NCBI RefSeq assembly: GCF_050624435.1
Contig: NC_134537.1
Location: 9,048,584 to 9,112,583, forward strand
Direction: 5' to 3'
Length of the DNA stretch: 64,000 bases
DNA from: Tenrec ecaudatus
Taxonomy: Eukaryota; Chordata; Mammalia; Afrosoricida; Tenrecidae
Below, in pieces: positions 1 to 12,175 of the stretch. Both the position numbers and the translations under genes were made by a program. How positions within the stretch are numbered: position 1 is the stretch's first letter; every line of letters starts with the position of its first letter. Under the pieces are notes generated by a model that had not been told where the DNA came from, searched no databases, and saw only the letters and a list, made by a program, of their open reading frames with translations.

Positions 1-262
1 GGGAGAGAGAGAAGAGAGGAGAGAGAGAGAGGAGAGAGGGGAGAGAGAAGAGAGAGAGAGGAGAAAGAGAGAGGAGAGAGAGAGAAGAGAGAGAGGGGAG
101 AGAGAGAAGACAGAGGAGAGAGAGAGAGAGAAGAGACAGAGGAGAGAGGGGGAGAGAGAGAGAAGAGAGGAGAGAGAGAGGAGAAAGAGAGAGAGGAGAG
201 AGAGAAGAGAGAGGAGAGAGAGAAGAGAGAGGAGAGAGAGAGAAGAGAGAGGAGAGAGAGAG

Positions 263-346
<84 letters not shown>

Positions 347-400
347 AGAGAGAGAAAGACAGAGAAAGAAAAGGAAAAAGATCATGGGGGTAAGAAACAG
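1..400 (+). repeat. Polypurine (GA)n tract
   Basis: About 400 bases almost entirely of G and A, with an essentially uninterrupted GA dinucleotide run from about 264 to 342 and more irregular GAGAGG/GAAGAG units before it. It begins at the window edge, so its full length is unknown. Such mirror-symmetric purine tracts can form triplex DNA and are prone to length errors in assemblies. Confidence 0.97.
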
Positions 401-834
401 TGAAGCGTCTCATGAAAAAAGGCGATTGGTTAGAGTCCCTCTTTGTCCGTAGGCTGTATGACCCTATGTGGGAAGTGAACCAGGCTGGAACTCCGCCTGG
501 GAACTTCTGCCCTCGGGCTTTAAAAGCCCTCATAATAGCACAGCTGGTGTCCCTGGCCTGATGAGCTCACCAGCCACGTGACCGCTCCTTCCCCAGCAGT
601 TCCTCCAGGGACCCTAGGCGGCCAACAACAGGGATCGCTCCGGCTCCCTCCCCTCCCCCCCATTCAGGACTTCCTCCTCTGCCTTCTCCCCCCCTCCCCC
701 GCCCCCACCCATTTTCCAGAACTAAGGGACTCAGAGCCAGCTGTTCCAGAGAGGATCAGGAGTCGGAGATGGGCCACCACTACAGATCTCAGGGACACTG
801 CGGGACGAACCACACAACTTGGAAATGCTCAACT

Positions 835-945
835 GACCAAACAAACACGAGAGGAGAGAGAAAATCTGAACTTCCGACATCTATCAAAGAAATTGAGTTC
901 CTAACGGGAAAACCTCCCACAGAAAGGCCAGTCGGCAACCAGTGG
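835..945 (+). repeat. Possible L1 ORF2 fragment
   Basis: The translation over 835-945 (ERENLNF..., then, after a frame shift, KEIEFLTGKPPTERP) resembles the start of the L1 reverse-transcriptase region, where families read like ENLNRPI..SKEIE..IKNLPTKKSPGPDG. The copy is short, frameshifted and degraded. The surrounding stretches at 400-835 and 945-1510 hold no gene or repeat that I can name. Confidence 0.45.
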
Positions 946-1514
946 GCCTGGCGCCAGGGTAGGGACAGGCTCCCTCTGAGAGCCCCATGACACACTGACC
1001 AGAGCTCTGACAGGAGGCTGTCAGGCTGGCTGGCCTTTCCCACTGACCACTGCTGGTTGCTAAGAGGGAACCCAGCACAACAGCACCAGAAGGGTGGGGG
1101 AAGGGACCTGCTAACAAAGAGGGGAGGCTTTTACAAGGTTGGAAAGTTTTAACCCCCTCTGGGCTAGTACTCTGATAGGAATTCCCATCCCAGTACACTG
1201 TCTAAAACCCTCTGGCATTTTAAGAAACTGCCTCAGAGCGGGGAAGGGGAAGGATTCAGCTCCCAAGGGGACGCCTGGCGGAGACCGAGCGGAGACTCAC
1301 GTTGACACTAAAGTGTCCATAGCAACTGGGAGGCGAGTAGAAGAATCTGGAGTCTCTCTCTCTCTGCCGGGCCAACGCACCCTGATTGCGGGCAGTGCCA
1401 AGAGGTTAGGAGACACGGTCCATTCGCCAGAAAAAGGAGACCAAACTCAAAGCAGTCCACTTTTTGAAAACTCGGGCTGGTCACAAGCAGGGACATGGAT
1501 GTGTTTATAAGCAT

Positions 1515-1725
1515 GGGGCCCGGCGGGGCAGTGGTTAGGTGGCTGAATGCTACCAAAATTAAAGAGGGTGGCCCCAACACACTGACAGCTCGGGAGGGAG
1601 AACAAGTTGGCGGCCCTGCTTCCCTAAAGATTCCCACCAGAGAAACGCTATGGGGCGGCTGCGCAGGGGCATCCCTAAGAGTCTGGACCCACTCGGTGGC
1701 AGTGGGTTTGGTTTCAGGGTTGTGA
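1515..1725 (+). repeat. AfroSINE (+)
   Basis: tRNA-like head (GCAGTGGTTAGGTGGCTGAATG), body, and the 3' motif around ACTCGGTGGCAGTGGGTTTGG characteristic of the family. A simple diverged copy. Confidence 0.75.
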
Positions 1726-2082
1726 TGTAGCAGTAGATGCTATCTGGCAATCATTAACTCCCACTGCTCCCAAGCATGGTCACAAACATGGTCACAAAGG
1801 GGCGCTACATCTTGTAGGGCCATGGATAAGTTTATCAGTGGATGGGCAACTACACAATTTGATCAACACACCCATGCCACTCTGCCCAATGTTGACACTG
1901 CAGCATTCACAAGGCTTCCGGAGTTTTAAAGTCTGTCCTAACCCGGTGGGAAAGTATTCCCTGGTGATGGATTCAGAGATGAATCTCCTCCTAAAATACA
2001 ATATCATTTCCGTTCATAAAACGCCCAGGTCGTTGGCATCATCAACTGTAATGTGTCTTTATCCAGATGCCTTGTCCTTTTA

Positions 2083-2752
2083 TTTTTATTTTTAAATCAT
2101 TTTATTGGGGGTTCGTACAACTCTTATCACAATCCATATATCCATCCATTGTGTCAAGCACATTTGCACATTTGTTGCCATCATCATTCTCAAAACATTT
2201 GCTTTCTACTTGAGCCCTTGGTATCAGCTCCTCTTTTTTCCACTCCCTCCCTGCTCCCCTCTCCCCCACGAACCCTTGATAATTTATAAATTATTATTAT
2301 TCTGTTATATCTTACGCCATCCGACATCTCCCTTCACCCACTTCTCCACTGTCCATGGTCCCCCAGGGAAGGAGTTATATGTAGATCCTTGTAATCAGTT
2401 CCCCCTTTCTCCCTCATCTTCCCTCCACCTTCCTGGTATCACTGTTCTCACCACTGGTCCTGAGGGGTTCGTATGTCCTGGATTCCCTGTGTTTCCAGTT
2501 CCTATCTGTACCAGTGTACATTCTCCGGTCCAGCTGGATTTGTAAGGTAGACTGGGATCATGATAGTTGGGGGTGGGGTGGGGGAGGAAGCATTCAAGAA
2601 TTAGAGGAAAATTGTATGTTTCATAATTGCTACACTGCACCCTGACTGGCTTAGTCTCCTCCCCGCAGCCCTTATGCAAGATGTCCAATTTCCCACAGAT
2701 GGGCCCTGGGTTCCCACTCCGCACTCCCCCTCATTCACAATGCTATGATTTT
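2083..2752 (-). repeat. LINE 3'-end family, antisense copy
   Basis: Reads on the - strand as a LINE tail: GATGGATGGAT-like box, GTGATAAGAG, a polyadenylation signal in CAATAAAATGATTTAAAA form, then the end at 2083. The same tail recurs in the window at about 15.0, 33.0, 40.4, 44.5, 46.5 and 54.8 kb. The clade (L1 or RTE) cannot be fixed because the tail is non-coding. Confidence 0.8.
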
Positions 2753-3158
2753 TTTTGCGTCCTTTTATTCTGTTTTTTTAGGGGGGGTTATATTTTGGGG
2801 TGGCTGCTTTTTTATTGTTCAGTTTGAGCACATACACAGAACATACAGTCATTCATCAATGTCGGCACGTACAGTTCACGCTGGCTCCACCCTTCACACT
2901 CTTTCCTCCCTACAGCTTCATCCCCACCGACTGAGACTCACTGCCCCCACATAACCCCCCCCTCTCTTCTAGGCTTCAGAGTGAGTGATATCATACAGCA
3001 CAGGTGGTGCTCATGGCCAACATTCTTACTAATTTGGCTGCAGTTGTTTGCTTTAAAGATAACTTCAGGGGATAATTGCAGTTCATGGCTGGAAGAGCTT
3101 CTCAGCAATAAATTCGATACATATCTGGTCAAGTGTCTTGCTCTTTCAAGTCTTAGAG

Positions 3159-3626
3159 CAGTGGTTCTCAACCTATGGGTCACGACCCCTTTGGGGGTCG
3201 AATGGTCTTTCACAGGAGTCGCCTAAAACCATCGGAAAAGATATTTCCCATGGTCTTAGGAACGGAGACACCGCTCCTCTGTCCGTCTCCAGGCGGGTCT
3301 GCCCACATGCAGACAGGCCCACAGACAAGTCCCTGGTGTGAAGACTGTGACCCATGCTACACCCTGCTTCAAGACAAAAATGCATTTGTTTGTCATTAGA
3401 AATAAATATTTCACAAGATAGAATTACATGTTGTTTTTGTGATGAATCCCTATGCTTTCATGATGTTCAATTTATAACAATGAAAATCCATCCTGCCTAT
3501 CAGATATTTATTTACATGACGCTACATCACAGTAGCGAAATGACAGTGATGAAGTAGCAGTGGAAATAATGTTATGGCTGGGGGTCACCACAAGGGAGGA
3601 GGCACGAGGAAGGGTGAGGACTACTG
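3159..3626 (+). mobile_element. SPIN (hAT) non-autonomous transposon
   Basis: Begins CAGTGGTTCTCAACCT and ends with a diverged inverted copy of that terminus (AGGACTACTG). The subterminal GGGTCACGACCCCTTTGGGGG is the SPIN hallmark. The flanks are TCTTAGAG and TCTTAGAC, a 7/8 match to the 8-bp target duplication made by hAT transposases. At 468 bp with no transposase frame, it was mobilised in trans. SPIN entered several tetrapod lineages, tenrec among them, by horizontal transfer. Confidence 0.93.
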
Positions 3627-4317
3627 TCTTAGACTCCTGGCTCCCCTTCAGGCCCACCCATAGCCCTTTGCCACGGCGGATCCTGGGGCTCCAAAGTGAA
3701 ACTCAGCACTGCAGGGGCTGTCCTTTTGCTTAAGTTAGGTTCCCTTAACTATTACATTAAAATCCTGTTTATATGGTGATTAAATTTCAGGTCCTAGGCA
3801 AGGACCTCACTCACCTCACCCTGGTCCTGGCTCACAGTAACAGTGATCTATGGCACGTGAACCAAGAGGCAAAACTCTTTATATTGAGGCTTTAGTAGCA
3901 AAGACTGCACAGAGCTGCCTTGGGGTCCAGACCTGTGCGCATGTATTCTAAAGGATGTGAAGCGGACAGTGGGTGAAAGCCACATTGGAAATTCTGTGGA
4001 ACAAATGTCGTGCATTAGGCTGTGTTCCGGTCTGATGTCTGACAAACTAACCAGCACCATTCAGTACCTGAACCAAGTGGGCTCAGCTCAACTCCTGTTC
4101 ACGCAGAGGCACGGCTCATGCAGACCACACGCCCTCGCCAAGAAGCACTATTCTGACCTCTGTCACCTTAGGATAATCTGGCTCTGGTTTAGAACTCCCT
4201 GTAAATGAAATCATATCATTTATACTTTTGTGTCTGGGCCCGGTGGCTCAACCTTGTATCAGAGATTCAACCATGATGATGCATGGATCAGTACTTAGTC
4301 TTCCTTATCACTAAGTA

Positions 4318-4497
4318 GTACTCCATTCATAGCGTCCCTCATGGTGACCCCCAGGATGCAGCGCAGCTGCCCCAGGAAGCGTCCAAGGCTGTGGATCTTT
4401 ACAAACGCACTGTCACATCTTTCTCGGAGTGTAACCCACTGTCCCCAGAGGTGAGCAGCTAAGCGAGTACTTAACCACTGCACCACCACGACCCCTA
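4318..4497 (-). repeat. AfroSINE (-)
   Basis: On the - strand it reads GTCGTGGTGGTGCAGTGGTT (tRNA-like head), then the body with AAGATGTGACAGTGCGTTTG, and ends near AGGGACGCTATGA. Inserted in an L1 remnant. Confidence 0.8.
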
Positions 4498-4534
4498 GGC
4501 ATCACATTTGACTCCTCAGCACAGGATTTGGTAC

Positions 4535-4718
4535 CTGGAAGTGCTGTAGGTGAAGCTGTGGCCTGCTAACTGCAAGGTTGGTGGTTCAAACCTATCAGTC
4601 ACTCTTTGGGGAAAAAAGTGAAGGCTATCCGTTCCCGTAAGATTGACAGCCTCAGAAACTCCATGGTGTTGCTTTGAGTCAGCATCGACTGGGCAGCAGT
4701 AGGTATTTGGTTGGGTTT
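4535..4718 (+). repeat. AfroSINE (+)
   Basis: The B-box-like GCAAGGTTGGTGGTTCAAAC, then the body, then the tail TTTGAGTCAGCATCGACTGG. Inserted in the same L1 remnant as its antisense neighbour. Confidence 0.85.
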
Positions 4719-4971
4719 ATCCATTCCCCTGTTGAGTTTTGGCTTTCATGTGTAAACCCACTTATGAATTAAGTGTATGGCCAGGAGTGGATCACTAGGT
4801 CATATGATATGGGGTTCAGCTTTAGTAAATGTGCCACATAGTTCACATAGTGGCATAGGAGGCTTACCGTGGCTCTATATGCGCACCTGCACTTTTGTCC
4901 AGTTTCTGATTTTATCTATTCCTATGTGGCCAAAGTGGTATCTGCCAAAACCTAGCATTTGCAGGTTCTAA

Positions 4972-7560
4972 TCTTTTACATGACTCAATCTCCAACAGTG
5001 TGACCTTTATACTCAATCTGTAATCCATCTATAATCTCAAGAAAGTATAATAAAATCTCCAATTCAGAGCTCACTAGTTTCAGGAATCCATAATATTACG
5101 AACAACAGTAAGTCAAGCACAGCCGACACTCGGCAAGGAAACCTGTACGTTTTCATGATCAGCGCCAAGAATTCTAACAGGCTACCTACACCTTCCTCTC
5201 TTCTTTCACCTCTTCCAAACAATGGAAAACCAAGTGATTCAACCCTACAAATGTTTGCCCACGTACCGTGCAAAGTAAACCGAAAGAGTTGAGCCCTTGT
5301 CCTATTTGATCTCTCCTGGCAACCGGACTCTGTGAGCATCTCCTTTCACCAGGCGAGCACTCACTCTTTCCCCCAAGTCCTTCTGGTCACTCCTCTGTGA
5401 GCTCTTCTCTCCAGCCCACACATGTTTATATTCGCACGAAAGCACCACCATCTACATGCCCTTGGTCTCTAAACCCGGACCTCAAACCGGGCTCTCTCCT
5501 TCCGGAGTCCACCAGGAAATAATCTCGAGGACACGTCCAACTCGGCGCTGCTGAAATAGGATCCTCCGATGTGTGCTCTGGAACTGCAGGGCTGTGATTA
5601 GTTCAATTCATAAAGCCCAGCCTCTCCTTCGACTTCCTTGCTGATTTGCTTGCTACGCTTCTATCCACAGTTGTCAGTGTACGAATATTCTTGTCGCAGA
5701 ATGATGTGTTCTCAAATCCCCAACCGTCAAACCACACGAGAATACACTGCATCCACCAGAGATGTCTGAAATGTCTTGATATTTGCATCTAAATATCAAG
5801 TCCAAAGGGATGCTTCGGTGGCTTGGGATCCTTACAAAGTGTACGCTTTCTCCTCAGACCCAAAGCAGGTAACTGAGTCGTCAGGTGAGGACAAACTGTG
5901 GCTCTCTAGGTGACAGGGGTGATTTCTGCTAGTGCCATAGAGATGAGGGGCAACACAGACCGCTGGGCCTGGCAGGAATATGTGCTCTAAAATTCTTTAT
6001 CCACGCACAAATCAGGTGGAAAGCAGATACTACGGTGATCCTAATGACCCAACCCAAAGATGCTCCCTCTGGTTCAGGCACATGCCTCCTGTCATGTAAT
6101 TCTCATACAAGCCATATGAGGTTATCATACGAATGCTTCAGCAACTGGCTGTCACCACTAACAGTTCTCTGCTGGGTTCGACACATCGAAACCCCAACAA
6201 ACACTAAGCTTCCTGGGAAGAAGAGGAACCAGACTTCACACAGATTCATAGTGTGATGACTCTTAGGCAGACAGATCAAGCCATCTGAAAGTGCTTCACG
6301 TGGAAGCACTTGGTGAAAACAGGGCTACCCACCAGCTCATTCCGTAAGGCAGACGCGTACGGCTCCTGTAGAGGCTAGCGTGGGATTTCAACCTAAGCTG
6401 GCGCAAGAGGTGAAATAAAACACCCAGGTCTAGAGGCCACGCTTCGCCCCACTCTGAAAACCAGCCAGTCCTTGTCTCAGACTCAGGACCAGGGAGGCAG
6501 ACATACAATTCGTTGCTCATTTTTTCCTGCTCCCCTCCCTTCCTTTAACTCATATCCTGCTTTTCCTCCCTCACCTTGGGGGGGTGGGGGGGGTTCGTTG
6601 TCCATTTCTTTGGTGTGAGTACAAAGCTCCCCGCTCCCAGCTTCATCATCTGCCTGTCCTTTTAGGTCATGGAGGGAAACGTGCCGCTTTCTTCTGGGGC
6701 TTGAAATTCTGCAACGCAGGCAAGTCCCACACCGGAACTGCAGAGGGATGGCTGGCGACCTCACACCTCCTCTCAAAGTCAAGGTGAAACAGACAAACCA
6801 AATGTATCCTTGGGATTCTCTTTTCAGGATCATGAAATGTCATGGACTACTGTGACGGAGTTGCCTTTTGTCTACGCTCACCATGGTGAACCCAACTGAC
6901 AAACCCCCCAAAAAATGGTGAAGGGGGATTGAAAGGCAGCACACAGACCCTAAAACACTAGCACCTTCTGCAAACTGTATTACTCTGAGTCCCACCCACA
7001 CGTAATAAATGGGATGTGATGCCCCTCTGCTTAACAGTGCTGGGGGCAAGGGCTGAAGCAAGAGCGCCTAATGCTCTCCCTTCTCTCTGGGATTCCCCAC
7101 AGCTCAAGCAGAGACCACGGCTACCAGTCGCAGAATCACAGGGCGGAGGGAGAAAAGGGACTCAGGAGCAACTAAAAGAGGGTTGCTGCCGTAGGGGTGT
7201 TCTTTCAGCTTTCAGACGGAGGGCTTCACCACCTCGGGGGCCAGAAAAGAACCCGGCAAAGCAGGTGGTTAGTGCCCATCACTCCCTAGGTGAAGGTGCA
7301 AAAAGGCTTAGAGCTCTAACCTGCAGGGGAGGCAGGAGAGAAGGTGGGAGGGCCGGGAGGAAGCCACGCACACCACAGGCAGGTCATCCCTTACCATCTA
7401 CCTCCATTTCTACTCCATTGCCCTGTTCATCTTGTGACCTTTCGTGTCCACAGTGCATAGGGTCTGGCACTTCAGATTTGCACAACCAAAAGGAAGGTGG
7501 GTGAGTGAGTGAGTAGATGGGATGGACAGACTCAGCCTGAATGTGGGCAGCCTGCCTATT
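4972..7560. other. No gene or clear repeat recognised
   Basis: About 2.6 kb of ordinary-composition sequence with only short chance open frames and no splice-flanked coding pattern. It probably lies in an intron of the leftward gene. A G-rich run sits at about 6578-6595 and a GAGT tetranucleotide run at about 7500-7515. Confidence 0.5.
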
Positions 7561-7835
7561 TACTGCTTTGGCATATTTTTAATGATTCAAAACATCATCC
7601 CACGATAGTTACAGGGCTAGGGTGGAGGGGGAGGTGACACAGGCTAGGGGGTAGACAAGTGTACATTGGGGGAAGGGGAAAGCAACTTACAGTAAGGGAG
7701 AGGTTGGGGGGATGGAATCACAGAGGCAGGGGAAGACACTTGGAGGTTTGCCAGACCAGAGGCAACTGAGGCAGATACTATTACCACACAATCCTGCCAT
7801 AGTGGGGATTTACAAATAGATGTTCAGTGGGACAT

Positions 7836-8617
7836 TGTGATAGGTATTGTGCCAGCCTGGTCAATAGGAACATGTGGGATTAATCAGGTCGCAGTTTGAT
7901 TGGAGGGCAAAGAGATAAATAGTTCAGCAAGGCCCACCCCTCTCTCTCTTGCTCTCTAGTAATCAGACCAGCCTGCAGCTGCTTTAGCTAGTTCTCTGCC
8001 TCGACTTGTGAGCTACACTACCTGTGGGACAACCCAACTTGTGGATCATGTTGCTAGAGCTTGAGGCTCCTTTGAGACCTACTTCACCATGCTGCTGGTG
8101 TGTACATCGCTTGAGCTTGAGGCTGGAGGATCCTGTCGTCTTGATTGCTTGAGTTCATTTGATATCCCTCCCCTAAGGGCCTGCTTCACTAAGCTGCTGA
8201 GCTGCTGACTGTTGGTGACCCACCCTGCTGTTTGATCATGGTGGGCGGAGTCTGTCTGCATTGCCAGAGGGAAGACTCAGCTGTCTGCTTCCTTGACCTT
8301 GGATCCAGCCACCCACATGAGTTGAAGCCTTCAGGTATATTAACTATTCCAGGGAAAGTAGTAAGTTGAACTGAGCCCTCTGTAATGCTATGTGGACTAA
8401 TTAGCTGTTATATTCCTTCATGCTATATAAACATATCCATGTATGTATGTATATAGACAATTATGATTATATATATACGTATGTGTATATATATATATAT
8501 AAACCCAGGACACTTATGATTTTATAAATATATTTTATGTATATATATATATTTTATATATATATATAAAATCATAAGTGTCCTGGGTTTTTTTCTCTAG
8601 AGAGCCCTGCCTACACA
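7836..8617 (+). mobile_element. Solo LTR, group B (ERVL-like)
   Basis: TG...CA element (TGTGATAGG ... CTGCCTACACA) flanked on both sides by GACAT, an exact 5-bp target duplication. Its terminal TTCTCTAGAGAGCCCTGCCTACACA-type end resembles MLT2/ERVL LTRs, which also make 5-bp duplications. The same family occurs inverted at 42997-43660. At 782 bp it is about 120 bp longer than the other copy because of AT-rich expansion and an added inverted segment at 8501-8590. No internal retroviral genes are present. Confidence 0.9.
8501..8590. repeat. 26-bp perfect palindrome around an AT-rich loop
   Basis: Left arm 8501-8526 and right arm 8565-8590 are exact reverse complements, with a 38-bp AT-rich spacer between them. 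The right arm corresponds to the normal group B LTR sequence (compare about 43025-43050). The left arm is an extra inverted copy, as a fold-back or template-switch event in a TA repeat would leave. Confidence 0.95.
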
Positions 8618-8744
8618 GACATGCAGGTGGAACGGGTGAAGGAGCATAGGTCTGAGTATACCCATGAATATACAGAGATTTGTTAACCTAGTTGTATATG
8701 TGTGTAATTCGCAAAACATAGTTCACCAAGACAATGTTCTAATA

Positions 8745-9345
8745 TCCTAGTGATTAGTCACTGGGGCCTTAAAAGCTCATAAGCCACCATCTACGGTGCC
8801 CATACTGGTCTCTCCCTATCTGCAGGAAACATGACAGGTGACAATCAAAAGACAGGGAGCTGTCTGACCCCAGGGACTCATGGGCCATGCACCTATCCGT
8901 CTCCACAAGCCAGCGACCAGAAGAACGAGGTGGTGCTCAGCTACGACTGCCAACTCCTCTGAAGAGAATCCCATCAGGAAGCCATGGAGAGAATGAGGGC
9001 AGGGGGAGAGGGATGGGGGTGAGTGGAACAGAGCTCAAAATCACACAAGAGACCAGGCGTATAGACAGGTTCCTTAAAAACTGGTGGGACCCCTAAGACT
9101 CTCCTATAGTCACTCTTCAGGTCTGGAACGGAACACACCCCGTGAAAGAATATTTGACTGTTTACTCATGGACAAGAGATTCGGGAAAGGAGGAACAGAA
9201 ACAGGGAATGCTGGAGAGCGCGGGATCAAGGGAAGAGACGGGAATGAAAGCGTCGCCACAAAATGTGTACAAAGCACCGAACAACGTGAAACTGGTGATC
9301 CTCGCTGTGAGCCGTCCTCTCAATCACAATAAAAAGTTGAAGGGA
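8745..9345 (+). repeat. Probable LINE 3' region
   Basis: Purine-rich sequence with no long frame, ending CAATCACAATAAAAAGTTGAAG, a polyadenylation-signal-like tail. It has the feel of a LINE 3' UTR in sense orientation, but I have no second copy in the window to align it with. Confidence 0.4.
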
Positions 9346-11080
9346 AAAACATCGTCCACTGTTTCAGGAGTCTATGGGGACCTGGGGTGCTGGGTAAATG
9401 ACAACCGGCTAGACCAGAGGATGGCTTCCTCACCATTGACTGAGGATGACAGGATACTTGTCCTCCCCTCTTGGGGCTCTTCCATTGTATAGTTCGTTGT
9501 ACAACATGGAGTGTGAGGCAGGAGGGTAGAGGCATGTTCAATGATCATTTGTAAGAAACACGAGCCCCCCATCCTCTCCCCCCGTGAGGATCGGGAGGTT
9601 GAAGGAAACTGCGCTGCCACTCTTAGACAGGAAAAGGAACTGGTGCGTGCTGGCCACTTGTCCTTCCCCACATCTGCAGGGGGACCTGAGGGATCAGAGC
9701 GGGGCCTCACTGAGTCTATCCACCACGCTGGGATCTGGCTGAAAGGCAGATGCAGCGCTCACAGGTCTGGGGCAGAGTTTGAGATTCTGCAGTTCTGACA
9801 GACTTCCGGATGATGCCCATGGGCAGGTGCAGTGAACACACGTTAAATAGTGGTTATACTTGGAGTGATTATACTCAGTAGGAGGCATGGCAGGTGGAAA
9901 CAGTAGCTGTCAGCGCCCTCCCCCCCTCTTTAGGGAGCACTGCCCCTTGTCTCCATCCTTGGAATGGAGGAATCTGGACTCTCAACCCCTTAAGTGGAAC
10001 CAGGTTTTGCCAACATAACCATGCCCTCAAACAACTCAGCCTAGTCATTAACAATCAAAAAGGGGCACGGCACAATAAGGAAGTGGTGGAGAGGATCTAT
10101 CAAAGGGATCCTTTTTTAAAAGGTCACAGCCATTTAAGCTGCATGTTCTGTTATTGTTTTTTGGGGTTTTTTTTTTTAACAAATTATTTGAAGGGCTGGA
10201 GGGGAGGGCAGGCTCTCTTCCACGACTGGTATAAAAAAAGTCTTTCTCCTGGCAAGATGACCATCTGCTTTTAAATGCCTTGTCCTATAGCAATCTGCAG
10301 CTAAAAGCACCCTAAAAGAAATCCAACCCCAAGGGTCCACAGATGCCCCAGAAAAAAACAAGGTCCCCCTTCCTGCAGGCACTCTGAACTCCAGACCACA
10401 ATGTAAACCTTTTTAAAGTGCAACTAAGCATCTAAAAGGTGCGTCTGGCCCTCTGGCCCTCTGGCCCTCTGTTCCTCGTCAAAGGAACTGCTGAGATGAC
10501 ACCTGAACCTTACTTCAAGTACCAGCCAGAAACGTCAGACTGGGGTCCCAACCCTCCTCCACATCCGCCCCACCTGCAGCCAGGATGCCTTTGCCTTGAG
10601 GCTTTCTTATGGGGACAAGTTGGAGAAGCCACAAATCAGTGGCATCCATTGCAGGGACTGAGACACTGAGATCAAAGAACATTCCCAATTTTCTACTTAG
10701 CTGCTGAGAAGTAGGCACCATTTATGAGTCTCCATCCCAGGGATTGACTGCGTTTCTGGGGAAAATCGGTGACCCAACACTAACCGGTTAAGATGCTCTA
10801 ACTTTGCAAGCATCACTGTGGGTGGCCCTTTGGCGGATAAGTGACTCTTTTGAAGTTCTTCATTTCAAAAAAGAGTCTGAGGAGGAAGTGCACACAGGGC
10901 TTGAAGTGTGTGGCTACTAACCAAAAGGTTAGTGGCTCGGCATGTTCCCAGAGGTGCCTTACCAGAATGGCTATGATTACTTGTGATTTTGTCTCCATAG
11001 TATTATGATTTTATCCTGACCACCTTAGTGCCATGTTGTGCTTTATATGTTTTCTGTTGGTTTTCCCAGCTGTGAAGCAC
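9346..11080. other. No gene recognised; small repeat traces
   Basis: Unassigned sequence. It has three perfect tandem GGCCCTCT units near 10447-10471, and an AfroSINE-like scrap around 10895-10945 (tRNA-like CTACTAACCAAAAGGTTAG). No coding signal. Confidence 0.4.
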
Positions 11081-11082
11081 AG

Positions 11083-11362
11083 GAGTGGATGCATAATGAT
11101 AATAACTGATACAGCGGGTTATAGGAAATGTATGTGGAGGGGGTGATATGGAGGGAAAGAGGATGTCAGCCGGGGGACATAGTGAAGGAGGGAGGCGGGG
11201 TAAGGAGCACTAGAACAGATTGTGATTACACAACTCATTTTAAAGGTGATTTAACCATGGGGGGGGTGTCTAAAATTGATACGGTAATGACTGTACAATT
11301 CTCCTTGATGTGATTGAACTACTGTATGAAATGTAAATTATGTGCCAATAAAATCATTGGGT
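11083..11362 (+). repeat. LINE 3' end (different tail family)
   Basis: Ends TGTGCCAATAAAATCATTGG, after the string ACACAACTCATTTTAAAGGTG and GATTTAACCATGGGGGG typical of a LINE tail in this genome. Short and without coding capacity. Confidence 0.5.
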
Positions 11363-11766
11363 GGGTGGGTGGGGGGAAATGTTTATGGATCTACTTCCAA
11401 AGGTCACATAGCCTTGAAAACCCTACTGAGCAGTTCCACCAGGACACAGATGGGGCTGTCATGCGGGGGACCAACTCAATGGCCCTGATTCAGCTGTTGG
11501 TTGTTATTTCAAGCAAACATATTATTTGACTTAGCACTCATTATAAGCCTATAAAAATGATAGTAATTATTATTAGAATGCCTGCTTTATTAGCCTTCCT
11601 GGGGCGGGGGGAGGGGGGAATAGTTTACTAAGTACCAAACTTAGTCATGTTGGAAGGAGACCTTCCAGCCTTCACCGGCAGAGAGGGGGTAGTGGGGGTC
11701 AGTCAACTTTCATTTATAACCTGGTCTCCTTAATGCTTACCAATCTTGTGAGGTTCTTCATGTGCT

Positions 11767-11818
11767 GTGGTGGTGGTGGTGGTGGTGGTGGTGGTGGTGG
11801 TGGTGGTGGTGGTGGTGG
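11767..11818 (+). repeat. (TGG)17 microsatellite
   Basis: Seventeen uninterrupted TGG units. On the opposite strand this would read as a polyhistidine run, but no gene is present. Perfect trinucleotide tracts of this length are normally polymorphic. Confidence 0.98.
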
Positions 11819-12175
11819 AGCCAGGAAGAGGGGAAAGTTAGGTCAGAGGTTACATAAGGGCCCCCAACAGCAAAGGGGGTACTTGGGATTTCCCGGTCCT
11901 GGTCCAGGGACAGTGTCCTTTTAAACAGGCCAGGCAGGAGCAGAAGCAGCACAAACCTTGTGGGGCACACAGGTGGGCAACCGAACCCCACAAGTCCCTG
12001 GGGCATAGAAGAGGAAATGGCTCTGCTCCGGGGTTGAGGGAAACTTGCTGCACCCAGAGAGGGCTTTGTGATCTGGTGAGCACCGGCAGCTTCAGGTTCA
12101 GCACCACCTGCAACTGCTCCCGAATCAAGCTGCATGAGGGCAGAGGGCAAAGGGCACCCTGGATGACTTTTCCAA

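Larger units (their letters stand above)
4190..4970 (-). repeat. L1 3' region, antisense, split by two AfroSINEs
   Basis: The pieces at 4190-4317 and 4719-4970 match the antisense of the L1 3' end. They include GATGCATGGATCAGTACTT, TTTATCCATTCCCC.GTTGA, CCAGGAGTGGATCACTAGGTCATATG and the following stretch. Two AfroSINEs, one in each orientation (4318-4497 and 4535-4718), interrupt it, so the L1 is older than both SINEs. Confidence 0.75.

Noticed and set aside
8501-8590. Palindrome as a transcription terminator or a hairpin RNA gene
   Set aside because: It lies inside an LTR, has an AT-repeat loop, and its structure is explained by an inverted duplication.
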